From assembly GCF_014203645.1 (NCBI RefSeq), contig NZ_JACHJL010000023.1, positions 1 to 64,000 of the forward strand: 64,000 nucleotides of DNA. Direction: 5' to 3'. The notes below the pieces were generated by a model. That model saw nothing but the letters and a program-made list of their open reading frames with translations. It did no database searches and had not been told where the DNA came from. The first letter of the stretch is position 1. Every line of letters starts with the position of its first letter. Position numbers and translations under genes: made by a program. Below, piece after piece: positions 24,469-33,298 of the stretch. The DNA comes from Streptomyces zagrosensis (GTDB taxonomy: Bacteria > Actinomycetota > Actinomycetes > Streptomycetales > Streptomycetaceae).

Positions 24469-24545
24469 GCTGTGACTCCTCGCTCGCGAGTTGCGCCACC
24501 TGAAACGGTACTCTCCACTGGGCGCGGTCGCTGGCGAGTGAGCCG

Positions 24546-25766
24546 CTACACACCGCTCCACTCGGCGAACTTTCGCAGCGGGCCGGCGACGCGCTGACGC
24601 GCTCTCAGAAGGGTGCCTACCGTCTGGTGCACCTCGGGGTGATACCGCGTCAACTGCGGGGCAACTCGGCGCGCATCGACCAGTGATGCCAGCGACTCGT
24701 CATGCCGCGCAGTCCATGCCTCCGCACTGGCCTTGCGGATCAGGAAACCCGCGACTCTGGTGGGTTGGTACGAAGCGGGCAGACAGACCTGCGACGCGAC
24801 CCGCACTGCTGCCTCGTGGTCATCTTGGAGCATGGCCATGTCGAGACGGCCTAGGGCAACGTTCAACTCGCCGAAAGCCAGGGCGTAGCGGCTGCCGGGC
24901 GGGTTCGCTGCGGCGTCTGCCCGCGCCCCTGCCTCCGCCATCTCGGCGGCTTGTCCGAGCCAGTTCTCCGCCGAAGCGTGGTCCTGCTGCACTGCGGACA
25001 GGGCAGATGCGCGCAGCAGCAGAGTGCCGCACACGGCAGAGGTGTGGGGGTCGCCATCCTCGTCCAGGTCACGCAGCGCTTGCCTCATCAAAGCCACCCC
25101 TCGATCAGGTCGCGACGCTTCCGCATGTGTGATCACCGCCCGCTCGTACCGCTCCACGGCGACCTGCCGGGGATCGCCGGAGTGAGGTGCGGCGGCGGCC
25201 ATGCGCGAGAGGGCGAGCCGGGCGAGACCCATATAACCGAGCCGATAGGCGAGGATGGCCGTGGTGCGTGCTGCCTCCGCTTGGAGGTAGTGCGCCCGTT
25301 CCCGGTCGTGGCCCGGCGTGGAGTGGGTCTGCACTGCGGTGGCCGTCGTGGCGATCACCTCGGGCAGCGCCTCGGCTACCTCACCGAACTCGCCCTGAGC
25401 ACGTTGTCGGGAGAGCGCCGCCACCCGCGCGGCCACCTCATCCAGCGGCTGCGTTGGAATGTCGTCGTCCGGTGGGATGTCCCACGCGTCGAGGGCGCTG
25501 CTGATCGGTGTCAGCAGTCGATCGAGCTGGTCCTTCTGAAGCATGTGGATGTACGGCTGGCCGTGCAGGACAGAGAGAGTCACTCCGAGCGCACGGGCTA
25601 CGGCGGCCATAACCGAGGGGCTGGCGGGCTGCTCGCCTTTTTCGACGCGGGAGAGTTGGCTGGTGGAAACGTGTGACCGCGTGCTGAGTTGGGCCAGGGT
25701 GTAGTCGCGAATCAGGCGGATCTCGCGAATGCGAGCGCCCGGGTGCTTGTCTGTGGTGTCGGGCAT
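24546..25766 (-). CDS. XRE regulator with helical-repeat C-terminal domain
   Basis: A 406-residue regulator with the same architecture as its downstream neighbour: helix-turn-helix in residues ~10-68 (REIRLIRDYTLAQLSTRSHV, TSQLSRVEKGEQPASPSVM) and then TPR-like helices (REQ-type repeats such as YRLGYMGLARLALSRMAAAA). ATG 25766 follows a GGGGAG site. The pair probably arose by duplication although sequence identity is low. Ligand and targets are unknown. It is the first gene of the minus-strand accessory block, 168 bases from the CRISPR array. Confidence 0.85.
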   Translation of the reverse strand: MPDTTDKHPGARIREIRLIRDYTLAQLSTRSHVSTSQLSRVEKGEQPASPSVMAAVARALGVTLSVLHGQPYIHMLQKDQLDRLLTPISSALDAWDIPPDDDIPTQPLDEVAARVAALSRQRAQGEFGEVAEALPEVIATTATAVQTHSTPGHDRERAHYLQAEAARTTAILAYRLGYMGLARLALSRMAAAAPHSGDPRQVAVERYERAVITHAEASRPDRGVALMRQALRDLDEDGDPHTSAVCGTLLLRASALSAVQQDHASAENWLGQAAEMAEAGARADAAANPPGSRYALAFGELNVALGRLDMAMLQDDHEAAVRVASQVCLPASYQPTRVAGFLIRKASAEAWTARHDESLASLVDARRVAPQLTRYHPEVHQTVGTLLRARQRVAGPLRKFAEWSGV

Positions 25767-25933
25767 GCTGACTCCCCATTGCGTGCTGACACTCGCAATG
25801 TACGCCCGGTTGGCAACCGATTCCGCGCCTTTGAGACCGCAGCGGAATCGTAAGCGCGGGCCGCGCAACGGCGGTCTTCTGCCTGCCTGGTCCACGTACC
25901 ACGGGTGAGAAGCAGCCAGAGCCGGGAGCGGTT

Positions 25934-26145
25934 AAGGCCAATCCCGCACCCGCGGGGACCACGACCAGCTCGACACCGGCCGCCTGCCGCTCACCGGACC
26001 ACCCCCGCACCCGCGGGGACCACAGCGCCTCGTTGACCTCGGTCCACAGCGCGCCGGGACCACCCCCGCACCCGCGGGGACCACGATCTTTTCCAGCGCG
26101 ACCAGGCGCGCGGCGAGGGACCACCCCCGCACCCGCGGGGACCAC
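25934..26145 (-). CRISPR. Small CRISPR array, type I-E-like, 4 repeats and 3 spacers
   Basis: Four 29-bp repeats at 25934-25962, 25995-26023, 26056-26084 and 26117-26145, separated by three spacers of exactly 32 bases (61-bp period). Read on the minus strand the repeat begins GTGGTCCCCGCGGGTGCGGG and ends GTGGTCCC, the type I-E repeat form of Streptomyces. The repeat at 25934 is degenerate on its outer side, marking the trailer end, so the leader lies to the right (26146 onward) and transcription is leftward. No cas gene occurs in the window, so interference would depend on a cas locus elsewhere. Confidence 0.93.
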
Positions 26146-26334
26146 CCTTCGCGACCTGCGACGCTACCGCGCCCCACCCCGGTTTTTACTCACTTCCGCG
26201 AAGTCCGACAAAGCGCATGCAACCGCCTGGCTCTCCCTGCGGATTCGGCCAACAAGCCACCCCTAGGAAAAAATTAGGAAGAAAACCACCCCGGCAAGAC
26301 AGCGCCCCGGCCCGCATTCCCCCGACACCAAGCC
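26146..26334 (-). promoter_or_regulatory. Putative CRISPR leader
   Basis: The bases adjoining the leader-side repeat include an AT-richer GAGTAAAAACC segment (minus strand, around 26185-26195) within GC-rich DNA, as expected of a type I-E leader promoter. A further A-rich patch (about 26268-26290) precedes the LysE gene end. No gene is seen. Confidence 0.5.
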
Positions 26335-27060
26335 TCACCCCGCGCTCGCCAGCGACAGCTTCGCCGCGAAGCCGAGGAACGCGGCGCCCGCGCCTGCCGA
26401 CAGGCTTGCCGTGAGCCGCTTGCGGCGGCGGAAGGTCGCCGCTAGGAACGTGCCGCTGAAGATCAGGATCGTCAGGTACGTGATGCTGAAGAGCTGCGCC
26501 CAGAGGCCGAGTACGACGAACGACAGCGCGGGGTGCGCGTAGTCCGGGTCAACGAACTGCACGAAGAAGGAGATGAAGAACAAGATCGCCTTCGGGTTGA
26601 GCAGGCTCACCACGAACGCGCGCCGGTACGGCCGCTCGGTCTGCTGCCGGCCCCCGTCTGCTGCCTCGGTGGCCTGCGTGGAGGTGGCGCCTGCCGCTCC
26701 ATCTGAAGTCGCTGTCGCCCCCGCCGCCCCCGGCGCTTCGGCCGCCTGCTCGGTGCGTCGCCGCCACAGCGCCCACGCGCCGCGCAGCATGCCGATCGCC
26801 AGCCAGGTCAAATAGCCCGCGCCCGCGAACTTCACGATGCTGAAGGCCACGGGACTGGCCTTGAGCAGTGAGGCCACGCCGCCCGCCGACAGGACCATCA
26901 GCACCGTGTCGCCGCACAGCACACCGCCGGCCGCCCGGTAGGCGGTGCGCGGGCCGCGTCGGGCGGCGACGGAGACGACGTACAGCGAATTCGGCCCTGG
27001 CAGCAGGATGATCAGTGCGAGACCCGCGAGGTACGTCGAGAGATCCGTTATTCCGAGCAT
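26335..27060 (-). CDS. LysE/RhtB-family amino acid exporter
   Basis: A 241-residue membrane protein with the six-helix LysE fold. The family signature is near the N-terminus (GLALIILLPGPNSLYVVSVA) followed by AAGGVLCGD. A hydrophilic loop enriched in Ala/Gly/Thr (about residues 105-145) joins helices 3 and 4 and is longer than in typical members. Members export neutral or basic amino acids or homoserine lactones. ATG 27060 is the start; upstream frame is not LysE-like. Divergent from tipA, with 126 bases between. Confidence 0.88.
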   Translation of the reverse strand: MLGITDLSTYLAGLALIILLPGPNSLYVVSVAARRGPRTAYRAAGGVLCGDTVLMVLSAGGVASLLKASPVAFSIVKFAGAGYLTWLAIGMLRGAWALWRRRTEQAAEAPGAAGATATSDGAAGATSTQATEAADGGRQQTERPYRRAFVVSLLNPKAILFFISFFVQFVDPDYAHPALSFVVLGLWAQLFSITYLTILIFSGTFLAATFRRRKRLTASLSAGAGAAFLGFAAKLSLASAG

Positions 27061-27117
27061 GCGTCGCAGGATGCCATCCAATTCGAACGGTGCCCAAGCA
27101 GTTTCCGATATCTGGAC

Positions 27118-27153
27118 TTGCACCTCACGCGGCGTGAGGAAGCACCGTGGGCG
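27118..27153 (+). promoter_or_regulatory. tipA-type promoter with TipA operator
   Basis: A TTGCAC -35 element (27118-27123) runs directly into the perfect inverted repeat CCTCACG-CGG-CGTGAGG (27123-27139), followed by CACCGT as a -10 candidate. This layout, with the MerR-type regulator binding inside a long -35/-10 spacer, matches the thiostrepton-inducible tipA promoter as I know it from S. lividans, differing mainly in the centre of the palindrome. Confidence 0.85.
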
Positions 27154-27186
27154 GCGTACCGAAAAGCGAGGAGAGCGGGCAGTTCG

Positions 27187-27960
27187 ATGAGCCATTCCGT
27201 GGGACAGGTCGCCGCGTTTGCCGGGGTTACGGTGCGGACGTTGCACCACTACGACGAGATCGCGCTGCTGACGCCGAGCGCCCGCAGCCATGCGGGTCAC
27301 CGGCGCTACGACGATGCCGATCTCGACCGGCTCCAGCGGATCTTGTTCTATCGGGAGCTCGGCTTCCCGCTCGACGAGGTGGCGGTACTCCTCGATGACC
27401 CGGACGCGGACCCGCGGGAACATCTGCGCCGCCAGCACGAGCTGCTGACCGTCCGGATCGACAGGCTCCAAAAGATGGCCGCCGCCGTTGAACACGCCAT
27501 GGAGGCGAAGAAATTGGGCATCAACCTGACTCCGGAAGAGAAGTTCGAGGTCTTTGGGGACGCCGACCCCGACACGTATGCGGACGAGGTGGAGCGCCGC
27601 TGGGGCGGCACACAGGCGTACGCGCAGTCGCAGCGCAGGACCGCCGCGTACTCCAAGGACGACTGGCTGCGGATCAAGGCCGAGGAAGGGGGCTGGGGGC
27701 GGCGCATGGTTGCCGCGCTCCGCGGCGGTCAGGGCCCCGCGTCCGATGCGGCGATGGACCTTGCCGAGGAGCACCGGCAGCAGATCTGTCGCTTCTACTA
27801 CGACTGTTCGTACGAGATCCACACGGCGCTCGGCGAGATGTACGTCACGGACGAGCGTTTCACCGCGACGTATGAGGCGCTGGCGCCGGGGCTCGCCGGG
27901 TTCCTGCGGGATGCCATCGTGGCCAACGCGCGACGGCAGCACCCAACGACCCGCGAGTAG
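27187..27960 (+). CDS. tipA: TipA thiopeptide-responsive MerR-family activator
   Basis: A 257-residue TipAL protein. Residues ~1-72 are the MerR winged helix (VGQVAAFAGVTVRTLHHYDE), ~75-115 the dimerising coiled coil, and ~115-250 the TipAS ligand domain (EEKFEVFGDADPDTYADEVE; HRQQICRFYYDCSYEIHTALGEMY). A cysteine that traps thiopeptides covalently fits Cys in QICRFYYDCSYE. Ligand binding activates transcription from its own promoter, and an exact tipA-type promoter stands upstream. An internal start could give the ligand domain alone, as in S. lividans TipAS. Expected role: multidrug/thiopeptide sensing. Confidence 0.93.
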   Translation: MSHSVGQVAAFAGVTVRTLHHYDEIALLTPSARSHAGHRRYDDADLDRLQRILFYRELGFPLDEVAVLLDDPDADPREHLRRQHELLTVRIDRLQKMAAAVEHAMEAKKLGINLTPEEKFEVFGDADPDTYADEVERRWGGTQAYAQSQRRTAAYSKDDWLRIKAEEGGWGRRMVAALRGGQGPASDAAMDLAEEHRQQICRFYYDCSYEIHTALGEMYVTDERFTATYEALAPGLAGFLRDAIVANARRQHPTTRE

Positions 27961-28331
27961 GGGCCCCTCGACCAGGGGCTTAGCGACCAGGGATAGCCGC
28001 GCGCCGCCCCGCGGCTGGGGGCGCGGGGCGGGGCGTGGGAACAGGCGGTCGGTGGTACGGGAGGTGTGACGAGGGCGGAGGTGGGGCGTGCGGTGACTGG
28101 TGGGAACAGGTGTGTCTTTTGGGACTTTTAGGGCCTGTGAGCTGCGTGATTACCGTTCGACGGAAATAACGCGGGAGCGACCGTGCCGGTTGGCCGGACT
28201 GGAACCGGTGCCGGACGTCTGGCGTTGATAGTTTTGGGCCGCACACCCGCAACCCCGCCGCACCTAGTCCGCCTCCCGCGGCAGGGCCGCACGCGCCGCC
28301 TGCACCCCCTGATCCAGGAGCCTCGTCACCC
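27961..28331. other. Intergenic region tipA-dedA, no gene seen
   Basis: About 370 bases. The middle part is comparatively AT-rich (TTTTGGGACTTTTAG at about 28115-28130 and GATTACCGTTCGACGG further on) and probably holds the dedA promoter. No open frame here has a recognisable product. Confidence 0.5.
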
Positions 28332-30104
28332 GTGACCACTCTCGCGCTCGGCCCCAGTTGGCTGGACCCGGACTACTTGATCGACCAGTTCGGCATCTAC
28401 GGCGTGATCGCCATCGTTTTCGCCGAGTCGGGCCTGCTCATCGGCTTCTTCCTGCCGGGTGACTCGCTGCTGTTCACCACGGGTCTGCTGGTGACCACCA
28501 ATGGGATCAAGCAGGACCTGTGGCTCGTCACCGTGCTGGTGGTGATCGCGGCCGTGGTCGGTGACCAGGTCGGCTATCTCTTCGGTCGCAAGGTGGGCCC
28601 CGCGCTCTTCAAACGCCCGGACTCCCGGCTCTTCAAACAGGAGAACGTGGAGAAGGCGCACGAATTCTTTGAGAAGTACGGGCCGAAGTCGCTGGTCCTG
28701 GCCCGCTTCGTACCGATCGTGCGGACGTTCACGCCGATCATCGCGGGCGTGAGCCAGATGAACTACCGGTCGTTCGTCATCTTCAACATCATCGGCGGCA
28801 CGCTGTGGGGCGCGGGTGTCACGCTGCTTGGCGCGGCGCTCGGCAAGGTCGAATGGGTGCACGCCAACATCGAGGCGATGCTCGTCGGCATCGTGCTGCT
28901 CTCGGTGCTGCCGATTGTCATCGAGTTTCTGCGGGCCCGCAGCAAGTCGAAGAAGGCCGGCGCAGCGGGAGGCGGCGCGACCGCCATGACGACCGGCGCC
29001 CCCCAGTTCGGTGCCGGTGCCTCCCAGCCCGGCGCCGCGGGCGCCGCTGGCCGCGACGACGCGTACCGGGGGCCCGGCGGCGGCTCGCCCGGCGATGGCC
29101 CCGGCTCGGTCAGTGACGGCTCGCTCGGTGATGGGCCTGGAGCGCTTGGGGGCGGCCCGTCCGGGCCCGACCTGGGCGGTCCCGGCGGGGCGCGCGCCGA
29201 TGTGTTCGGCCACCCGCGCGACGGTGCGGGCCCTCGCGGCCAGCACCCGCAGCAGGCCCAGCAGCCACGCCAGCCCCAGCGTTCGCAAGCGGGTCAGCAG
29301 CCGGGTCAGCAGCCGCAGCCGGGCCAGCAGCCGCCGCAGCGGGGCCAGCGCCCACAGATAGGGCAGCAGCCGCAGCCTCAGCCTCAACAGACCCAGCAGC
29401 CTCATTCGCCCCAGCAGCCGCGGCAGAGCCACCCGGGGCAGCGGCCTCAGGGCTACCAGCAGCCGCAGGCCCCGCAGGGCGGCGGCGAGGCCGGGCCCGG
29501 CTACCAGGACCCGCAGGCCCAACGGAGCTACCCGGCGAGCCACAACCAGCAGCCACCGGGCTTCCCGGGGCACGGCCACAGCCAGCAGGCCCCACAGGGA
29601 CAACAGGCTCCACAGGGACAGCAGGGACAGCAGGGACAACAGGGACAGCACGGGCAACAGGGCCACCAGGCGCAGCCGGGGCAGCAGAGCTACCAGAGGC
29701 AGCAGGGCCCCTCAGGGCCGCACGAGCCCCAGCAGGGATATGGACAGCGCCCCGACCACGCGGCGCAGCCCGGCTCTCAGCCCACCCAGTCCTTCCAACG
29801 CCGCCCGCAGCCCGGCAACCCGTCCGCGCAGCCCGGCTACGCGGCACAGCCCGGTTCGGCCGGGGGCTACGGCGCCGAGGAGCCGTCGTACGGCCGCGAC
29901 CCGAGGCAGCAGCCGCCAGCGGTCGGCGACCCGCAGGCGCAGTTCGCCAATCCGCAGGACCCGCCGCATGACCCGCAGGCCCCGGCGTACGACCCGCGGA
30001 ACGACTCGTACGAGCCCCTGGACACCTACAACGCGCGGGACCCGCACAACCCGCAGGACCCGCCGCAGCCGCCGGGCCCGCGCGGTCGGCACGCCAAGCG
30101 CTGA
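28332..30104 (+). CDS. DedA-family membrane protein with ~370-residue Gln/Pro-rich tail
   Basis: A 590-residue protein. Residues ~15-205 are a complete DedA/VTT domain: GFFLPGDSLLF, VGDQVGYLFGRKVG, and ARFVPIVRTFTPIIAGVSQM with its essential arginines. A basic KSKKAG stretch ends it. Residues ~215-590 are low-complexity, Gln/Pro/Gly-rich with repeated QQGQQGQ and PQQPxQ units, with no predicted structure, and end GRHAKR. Normal DedA proteins are about 200-250 residues. The domain flips undecaprenyl phosphate or lipids; the tail should face the cytoplasm and could self-associate or anchor to wall-synthesis machinery, which is inference. GTG start 28332. Confidence 0.88.
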   Translation: MTTLALGPSWLDPDYLIDQFGIYGVIAIVFAESGLLIGFFLPGDSLLFTTGLLVTTNGIKQDLWLVTVLVVIAAVVGDQVGYLFGRKVGPALFKRPDSRLFKQENVEKAHEFFEKYGPKSLVLARFVPIVRTFTPIIAGVSQMNYRSFVIFNIIGGTLWGAGVTLLGAALGKVEWVHANIEAMLVGIVLLSVLPIVIEFLRARSKSKKAGAAGGGATAMTTGAPQFGAGASQPGAAGAAGRDDAYRGPGGGSPGDGPGSVSDGSLGDGPGALGGGPSGPDLGGPGGARADVFGHPRDGAGPRGQHPQQAQQPRQPQRSQAGQQPGQQPQPGQQPPQRGQRPQIGQQPQPQPQQTQQPHSPQQPRQSHPGQRPQGYQQPQAPQGGGEAGPGYQDPQAQRSYPASHNQQPPGFPGHGHSQQAPQGQQAPQGQQGQQGQQGQHGQQGHQAQPGQQSYQRQQGPSGPHEPQQGYGQRPDHAAQPGSQPTQSFQRRPQPGNPSAQPGYAAQPGSAGGYGAEEPSYGRDPRQQPPAVGDPQAQFANPQDPPHDPQAPAYDPRNDSYEPLDTYNARDPHNPQDPPQPPGPRGRHAKR

Positions 30105-30121
30105 CCCACCGCCGCCACCAC

Positions 30122-30156
30122 CCTGATCTGCGAGCCCGCGCGGCTTGCAGGTCAGG
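30122..30156 (+). terminator. Hairpin after dedA
   Basis: A 15-bp stem (30122-30136 pairing 30142-30156, two G-U type wobbles) with a 5-base loop CGCGC, 17 bases after the dedA stop. No T-tract follows. Confidence 0.6.
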
Positions 30157-30678
30157 GCGCGGTCGCCAGCGTTCGCGGCTGCGGTCACCACAGCCCGGGG
30201 CCGCGGTCAGCAGCCCGGAGCCGCTCGCCGAACAGGCGGCTCCAGTTCCGTAAGCGGGCAGCGTCCCCGTCGATACCGGCAGCGGCCTTCCCGCGGTCAG
30301 CGTGATGCTCGCGACCATCGGCAGCCGCACGCCCGCGGCTGGCGCCGCCGCCGCACCGGCCGGGCGACCGAGCGCCCGCAATCGGAAGAAGCTGGCCTTC
30401 GGCGTCGCGGGCCTCGGCGTCCCGGTCGTTAGGCGTCTCTGATCACCGGCGCCCCGGTCGGTAGACGCGCCGCCTTCCACCTCCTGGGCGCATGCTCCCC
30501 ACCTCCTGGGCGCATGATTTCCGGCCACCTGCCGCCCCTCGTCAGCTACCTGCCCTCTCGTTCATCCAGCCAGCAGGCTTATCGGGTCATATCGCGACGT
30601 GGCCGGCGGATGGCGGGTGACCTGTGCTCTTGAGGGAAGACGTTGCACACTGGGCGCCTCGGCTGATGATCAGGCATC
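30157..30678. other. Intergenic region, no convincing gene
   Basis: About 520 bases of high-GC sequence before the thrE-like gene. A short frame 30303-30440 could encode 45 residues but has no recognisable domain. A repeated CTCCTGGGCGCATG occurs twice at about 30481 and 30501. The last ~100 bases probably hold the thrE promoter. Confidence 0.45.
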
Positions 30679-32487
30679 GTGGCTGAAGGGGCAGGAAAGG
30701 CAGGCGAGGAGAGAGGGCACGTGGCGTCAAAGGCGCAGGGTAGGCAGGGCACGGGGCACGCGGGCGACGTGGACGAGGCGAGGGAGCACAAGCCGCAGTC
30801 GGACGAGGCGCACAGCGCGTTCACGGCGCCGCACGGCCTGCCGAGGGCGTCGCATTCGATCGATGGCGAGCATCCGACGTCGGAGTTCGCCATCCCGAGC
30901 GGCCTGCCGGCGGAGGTGGTGGACGCACCATCGGAGGCGGAAGGTTCGGCGTTCGTGCTGCCTGGCTCCACCACGTCCAGCACCCCGATTCCCGAGTCAC
31001 CCGCGTCGGGGGCCCCGAACGGCAGCATCGCCTCCGGGCGCGGCACCACGCGCGGCCCGGCGTTCACGCCTCCGCACGGCATACCCGTCATCCGGCTGAC
31101 CAAGGAGACGCCTTGGCAGGATCGGATGCGCACGATGCTCCGCATGCCGGTCGGCGAGCGCCCGGTGCCCGAGCGGGTCGAAAAGCACGCGGAGTCGGCG
31201 CTCGCCGTCCCCCGCGTGCTGGACATCACGCTACGTATCGGCGAAATCCTGCTCGCGGGCGGCGAGGGCGCTGAGGACGTCGAGGCGGCGATGTTCGGCG
31301 TGGCGCACGCGTACGGCCTGGAACGCTGCGAGCCGACGGTGACCTTCACCCTGTTGTCGATCTCGTACCAGCCGTCGCTGGTGGATGACCCGGTGACGGC
31401 CAGCCGGACGGTTCGCCGCAGGGCCGTGGACTACACGCGGCTCTCGGCGGTCTTCGCGCTCGTGGACGACATCACCTCGCAGGACGACTTCACCCTGGAG
31501 GAGGCGTACCGGCGGCTGGCCGAGATCCGTCGTAACCGCCACCCGTATCCGGGCTGGGCGCTGACCGTGGCGTCCGGTGCGCTGGCGGGCGCGGCGAGCC
31601 TGCTGGTGGGCGGCAGCTGGCTGGTCTTCGTGGCGGCGGCGGTGGGCGCGATGCTCGGCGACCGGCTCGCGTGGCTGGCTTCCGGCCGCGGCCTGCCGGA
31701 GTTCTACCAGTTCGTGGCGGCGGCGATGCCACCGGCGGCGATGGGCGTGGGGCTCAGTTTGGCGCACGCCAATGTGCAGGGCTCCGCCGTGATCACCGGT
31801 GGGCTGTTCGCGCTGATCCCGGGACGGGCGCTGGTCGCGGGAGTGCAGGACGGCCTGACGGGCTACTACATCACCGCGTCCGCCCGACTGCTTGAGGTCA
31901 TGTACCTGATCGTCGGCATCGTGATCGGGGTGCTGACGGTGCTGTTTGTGGGGCTGCGGCTGGGCGCGAATTTCAATCCGGAGGCCGCGCTCAGAGGCGA
32001 TGAGCGGCCCGTGGTGCAGTTGTTCTCGGCCATGCTGCTGGCCCTGGCGTTCTGTGTACTGCTCCAGCAGGAACGTTCCACCGTGCTGTTCGCCACGCTG
32101 AACGGCGGTGTGGCGTGGCTGGTGTACGGCTCGATGCACGATGTGGCGGGCATTCCGGCCGTGGCCTCCACGACGGCAGCTGCCGGCCTGGTCGGCCTCT
32201 TCGGCCAGTTGTTGTCCCGTTACCGGTACGCGTCGGCGCTGCCCTACGTCACGGCCGCGATCGGGCCGCTGCTGCCCGGTAGCGCGACGTACTTCGGGCT
32301 GCTCGCGCTGGCCCAAAAGAACCTGGACGCGGGCATCTCGTCCCTTACCCGCGCCGCCTCGCTGGCGCTGGCCATCGCCATCGGGGTGAACCTCGGTAAT
32401 GAGATCGCCCGGCTGTTCCTTCGCGCACCGGGAGCGGAGACCGGCGGCCCGCTCCGCCGCGCAGCGAAGCGGACGCGCGGCTTCTAG
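30679..32487 (+). CDS. ThrE-family threonine/serine exporter
   Basis: A 602-residue fused exporter. The first ~165 residues are hydrophilic and low in structure. Residues ~170-420 are the DUF1212/ThrE domain with an N-terminal amphipathic part (DITLRIGEILLAGGEGAEDV, cytoplasmic hydrolase-like) then five helices, and residues ~430-580 the second DUF3815 domain (five helices). About ten membrane segments in total. Members export L-threonine and L-serine by proton antiport. The N-terminal tail is longer than in the Corynebacterium protein. GTG 30679 is the longest start; an internal start at about residue 130 cannot be excluded. Confidence 0.88.
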   Translation: MAEGAGKAGEERGHVASKAQGRQGTGHAGDVDEAREHKPQSDEAHSAFTAPHGLPRASHSIDGEHPTSEFAIPSGLPAEVVDAPSEAEGSAFVLPGSTTSSTPIPESPASGAPNGSIASGRGTTRGPAFTPPHGIPVIRLTKETPWQDRMRTMLRMPVGERPVPERVEKHAESALAVPRVLDITLRIGEILLAGGEGAEDVEAAMFGVAHAYGLERCEPTVTFTLLSISYQPSLVDDPVTASRTVRRRAVDYTRLSAVFALVDDITSQDDFTLEEAYRRLAEIRRNRHPYPGWALTVASGALAGAASLLVGGSWLVFVAAAVGAMLGDRLAWLASGRGLPEFYQFVAAAMPPAAMGVGLSLAHANVQGSAVITGGLFALIPGRALVAGVQDGLTGYYITASARLLEVMYLIVGIVIGVLTVLFVGLRLGANFNPEAALRGDERPVVQLFSAMLLALAFCVLLQQERSTVLFATLNGGVAWLVYGSMHDVAGIPAVASTTAAAGLVGLFGQLLSRYRYASALPYVTAAIGPLLPGSATYFGLLALAQKNLDAGISSLTRAASLALAIAIGVNLGNEIARLFLRAPGAETGGPLRRAAKRTRGF

Positions 32488-32564
32488 CCGCCCCGTACGC
32501 CTCCGTACGCCCGCGTACGCTCCCGTACGCCCCGTACACCTGACGCATACGCCCCACGCGCACG

Positions 32565-32605
32565 CCGATGGGCGGAGCCTGCGTGCGCAGTGCTCCGCCC
32601 ATCGG
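32565..32605. terminator. Strong bidirectional hairpin between thrE-like and ppa
   Basis: A perfect 14-bp stem (32565-32578 pairing 32592-32605) with a 13-base loop, between the convergent thrE and ppa genes. It is preceded by a CGTACGC-rich stretch at about 32496-32535. Likely ends both transcripts. Confidence 0.8.
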
Positions 32606-32714
32606 GGTTGTGCTGATCAGGGCCGCCGATCCGGCAGCGCCTAGGGGCGGCGCCTGCGGTCAGCGGTTGCGGTCAGTGGTTGTGGTCAGTGTCAACATGT
32701 GGCCCCGGCGTGGC

Positions 32715-33227
32715 TCAGTGGTGTGCGCCGCCGGACGCCTCAAGGCGCTTGACCGACGCCTCGACCTCGGCCTCAGCCTCGGCGCGGCCCACCCAGTCGG
32801 CGCCCTCAACGGACTTGCCGGGCTCCAGGTCCTTGTAGACCTCGAAGAAGTGCTGGATCTCCAGCCGGTCGAACTCGGAAACGTGGTGAATATCGCGCAG
32901 GTGCTCCACGCGGGGGTCCGACGCGGGGACGCACAGCAGCTTGTCGTCGCCGCCGGCCTCATCCGTCATCCGGAACATGCCAATGGCGCGGCACTTGATC
33001 AGGCAGCCGGGGAACGTCGGCTCGTCAAGGATGACCAGCGCGTCCAGCGGGTCGCCGTCCTCGCCGAGGGTGTTCTCCACGAATCCGTAGTCGGCCGGGT
33101 AACTGGTCGAGGTGAAGAGTCGACGGTCGAGGCGGATACGACCGGTCTCGTGATCCACCTCGTACTTGTTCCGCGAACCCTTCGGGATCTCGATGGTGAC
33201 GTCGAACTCCACGGGTGGCTCCTCCAT
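32715..33227 (-). CDS. ppa: Inorganic pyrophosphatase (class I)
   Basis: A 170-residue soluble pyrophosphatase. The family motifs are intact: EIPKGSRNKYEVD, the metal-binding signature DGDPLDALVILDEP, and the KCRAIGMFRMTDEAGGDDKLLC segment. It hydrolyses pyrophosphate from nucleotide and polymer synthesis. ATG 33227 (MEEPPVEFDV) is chosen; a GTG nine bases upstream would add three residues. It is divergent from the carboxypeptidase gene by 71 bases. Essential in most bacteria. Confidence 0.95.
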   Translation of the reverse strand: MEEPPVEFDVTIEIPKGSRNKYEVDHETGRIRLDRRLFTSTSYPADYGFVENTLGEDGDPLDALVILDEPTFPGCLIKCRAIGMFRMTDEAGGDDKLLCVPASDPRVEHLRDIHHVSEFDRLEIQHFFEVYKDLEPGKSVEGADWVGRAEAEAEVEASVKRLEASGGAHH

Positions 33228-33298
33228 GATCAGCACATACTTCGGGTGGTTAAGTGTCCCTCACGCAGGTGTGTGGTTGCGAAAGGGGCTGCTCTGAG

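Noticed and set aside
25438..26145. Minus-strand frame running through the CRISPR array
   Set aside because: It is a chance frame through repeats and the 5' end of the XRE gene; its repeated units are the CRISPR repeats.
30303..30440. 45-residue frame upstream of the thrE-like gene
   Set aside because: Too short and with no similarity I recognise; no Shine-Dalgarno site.
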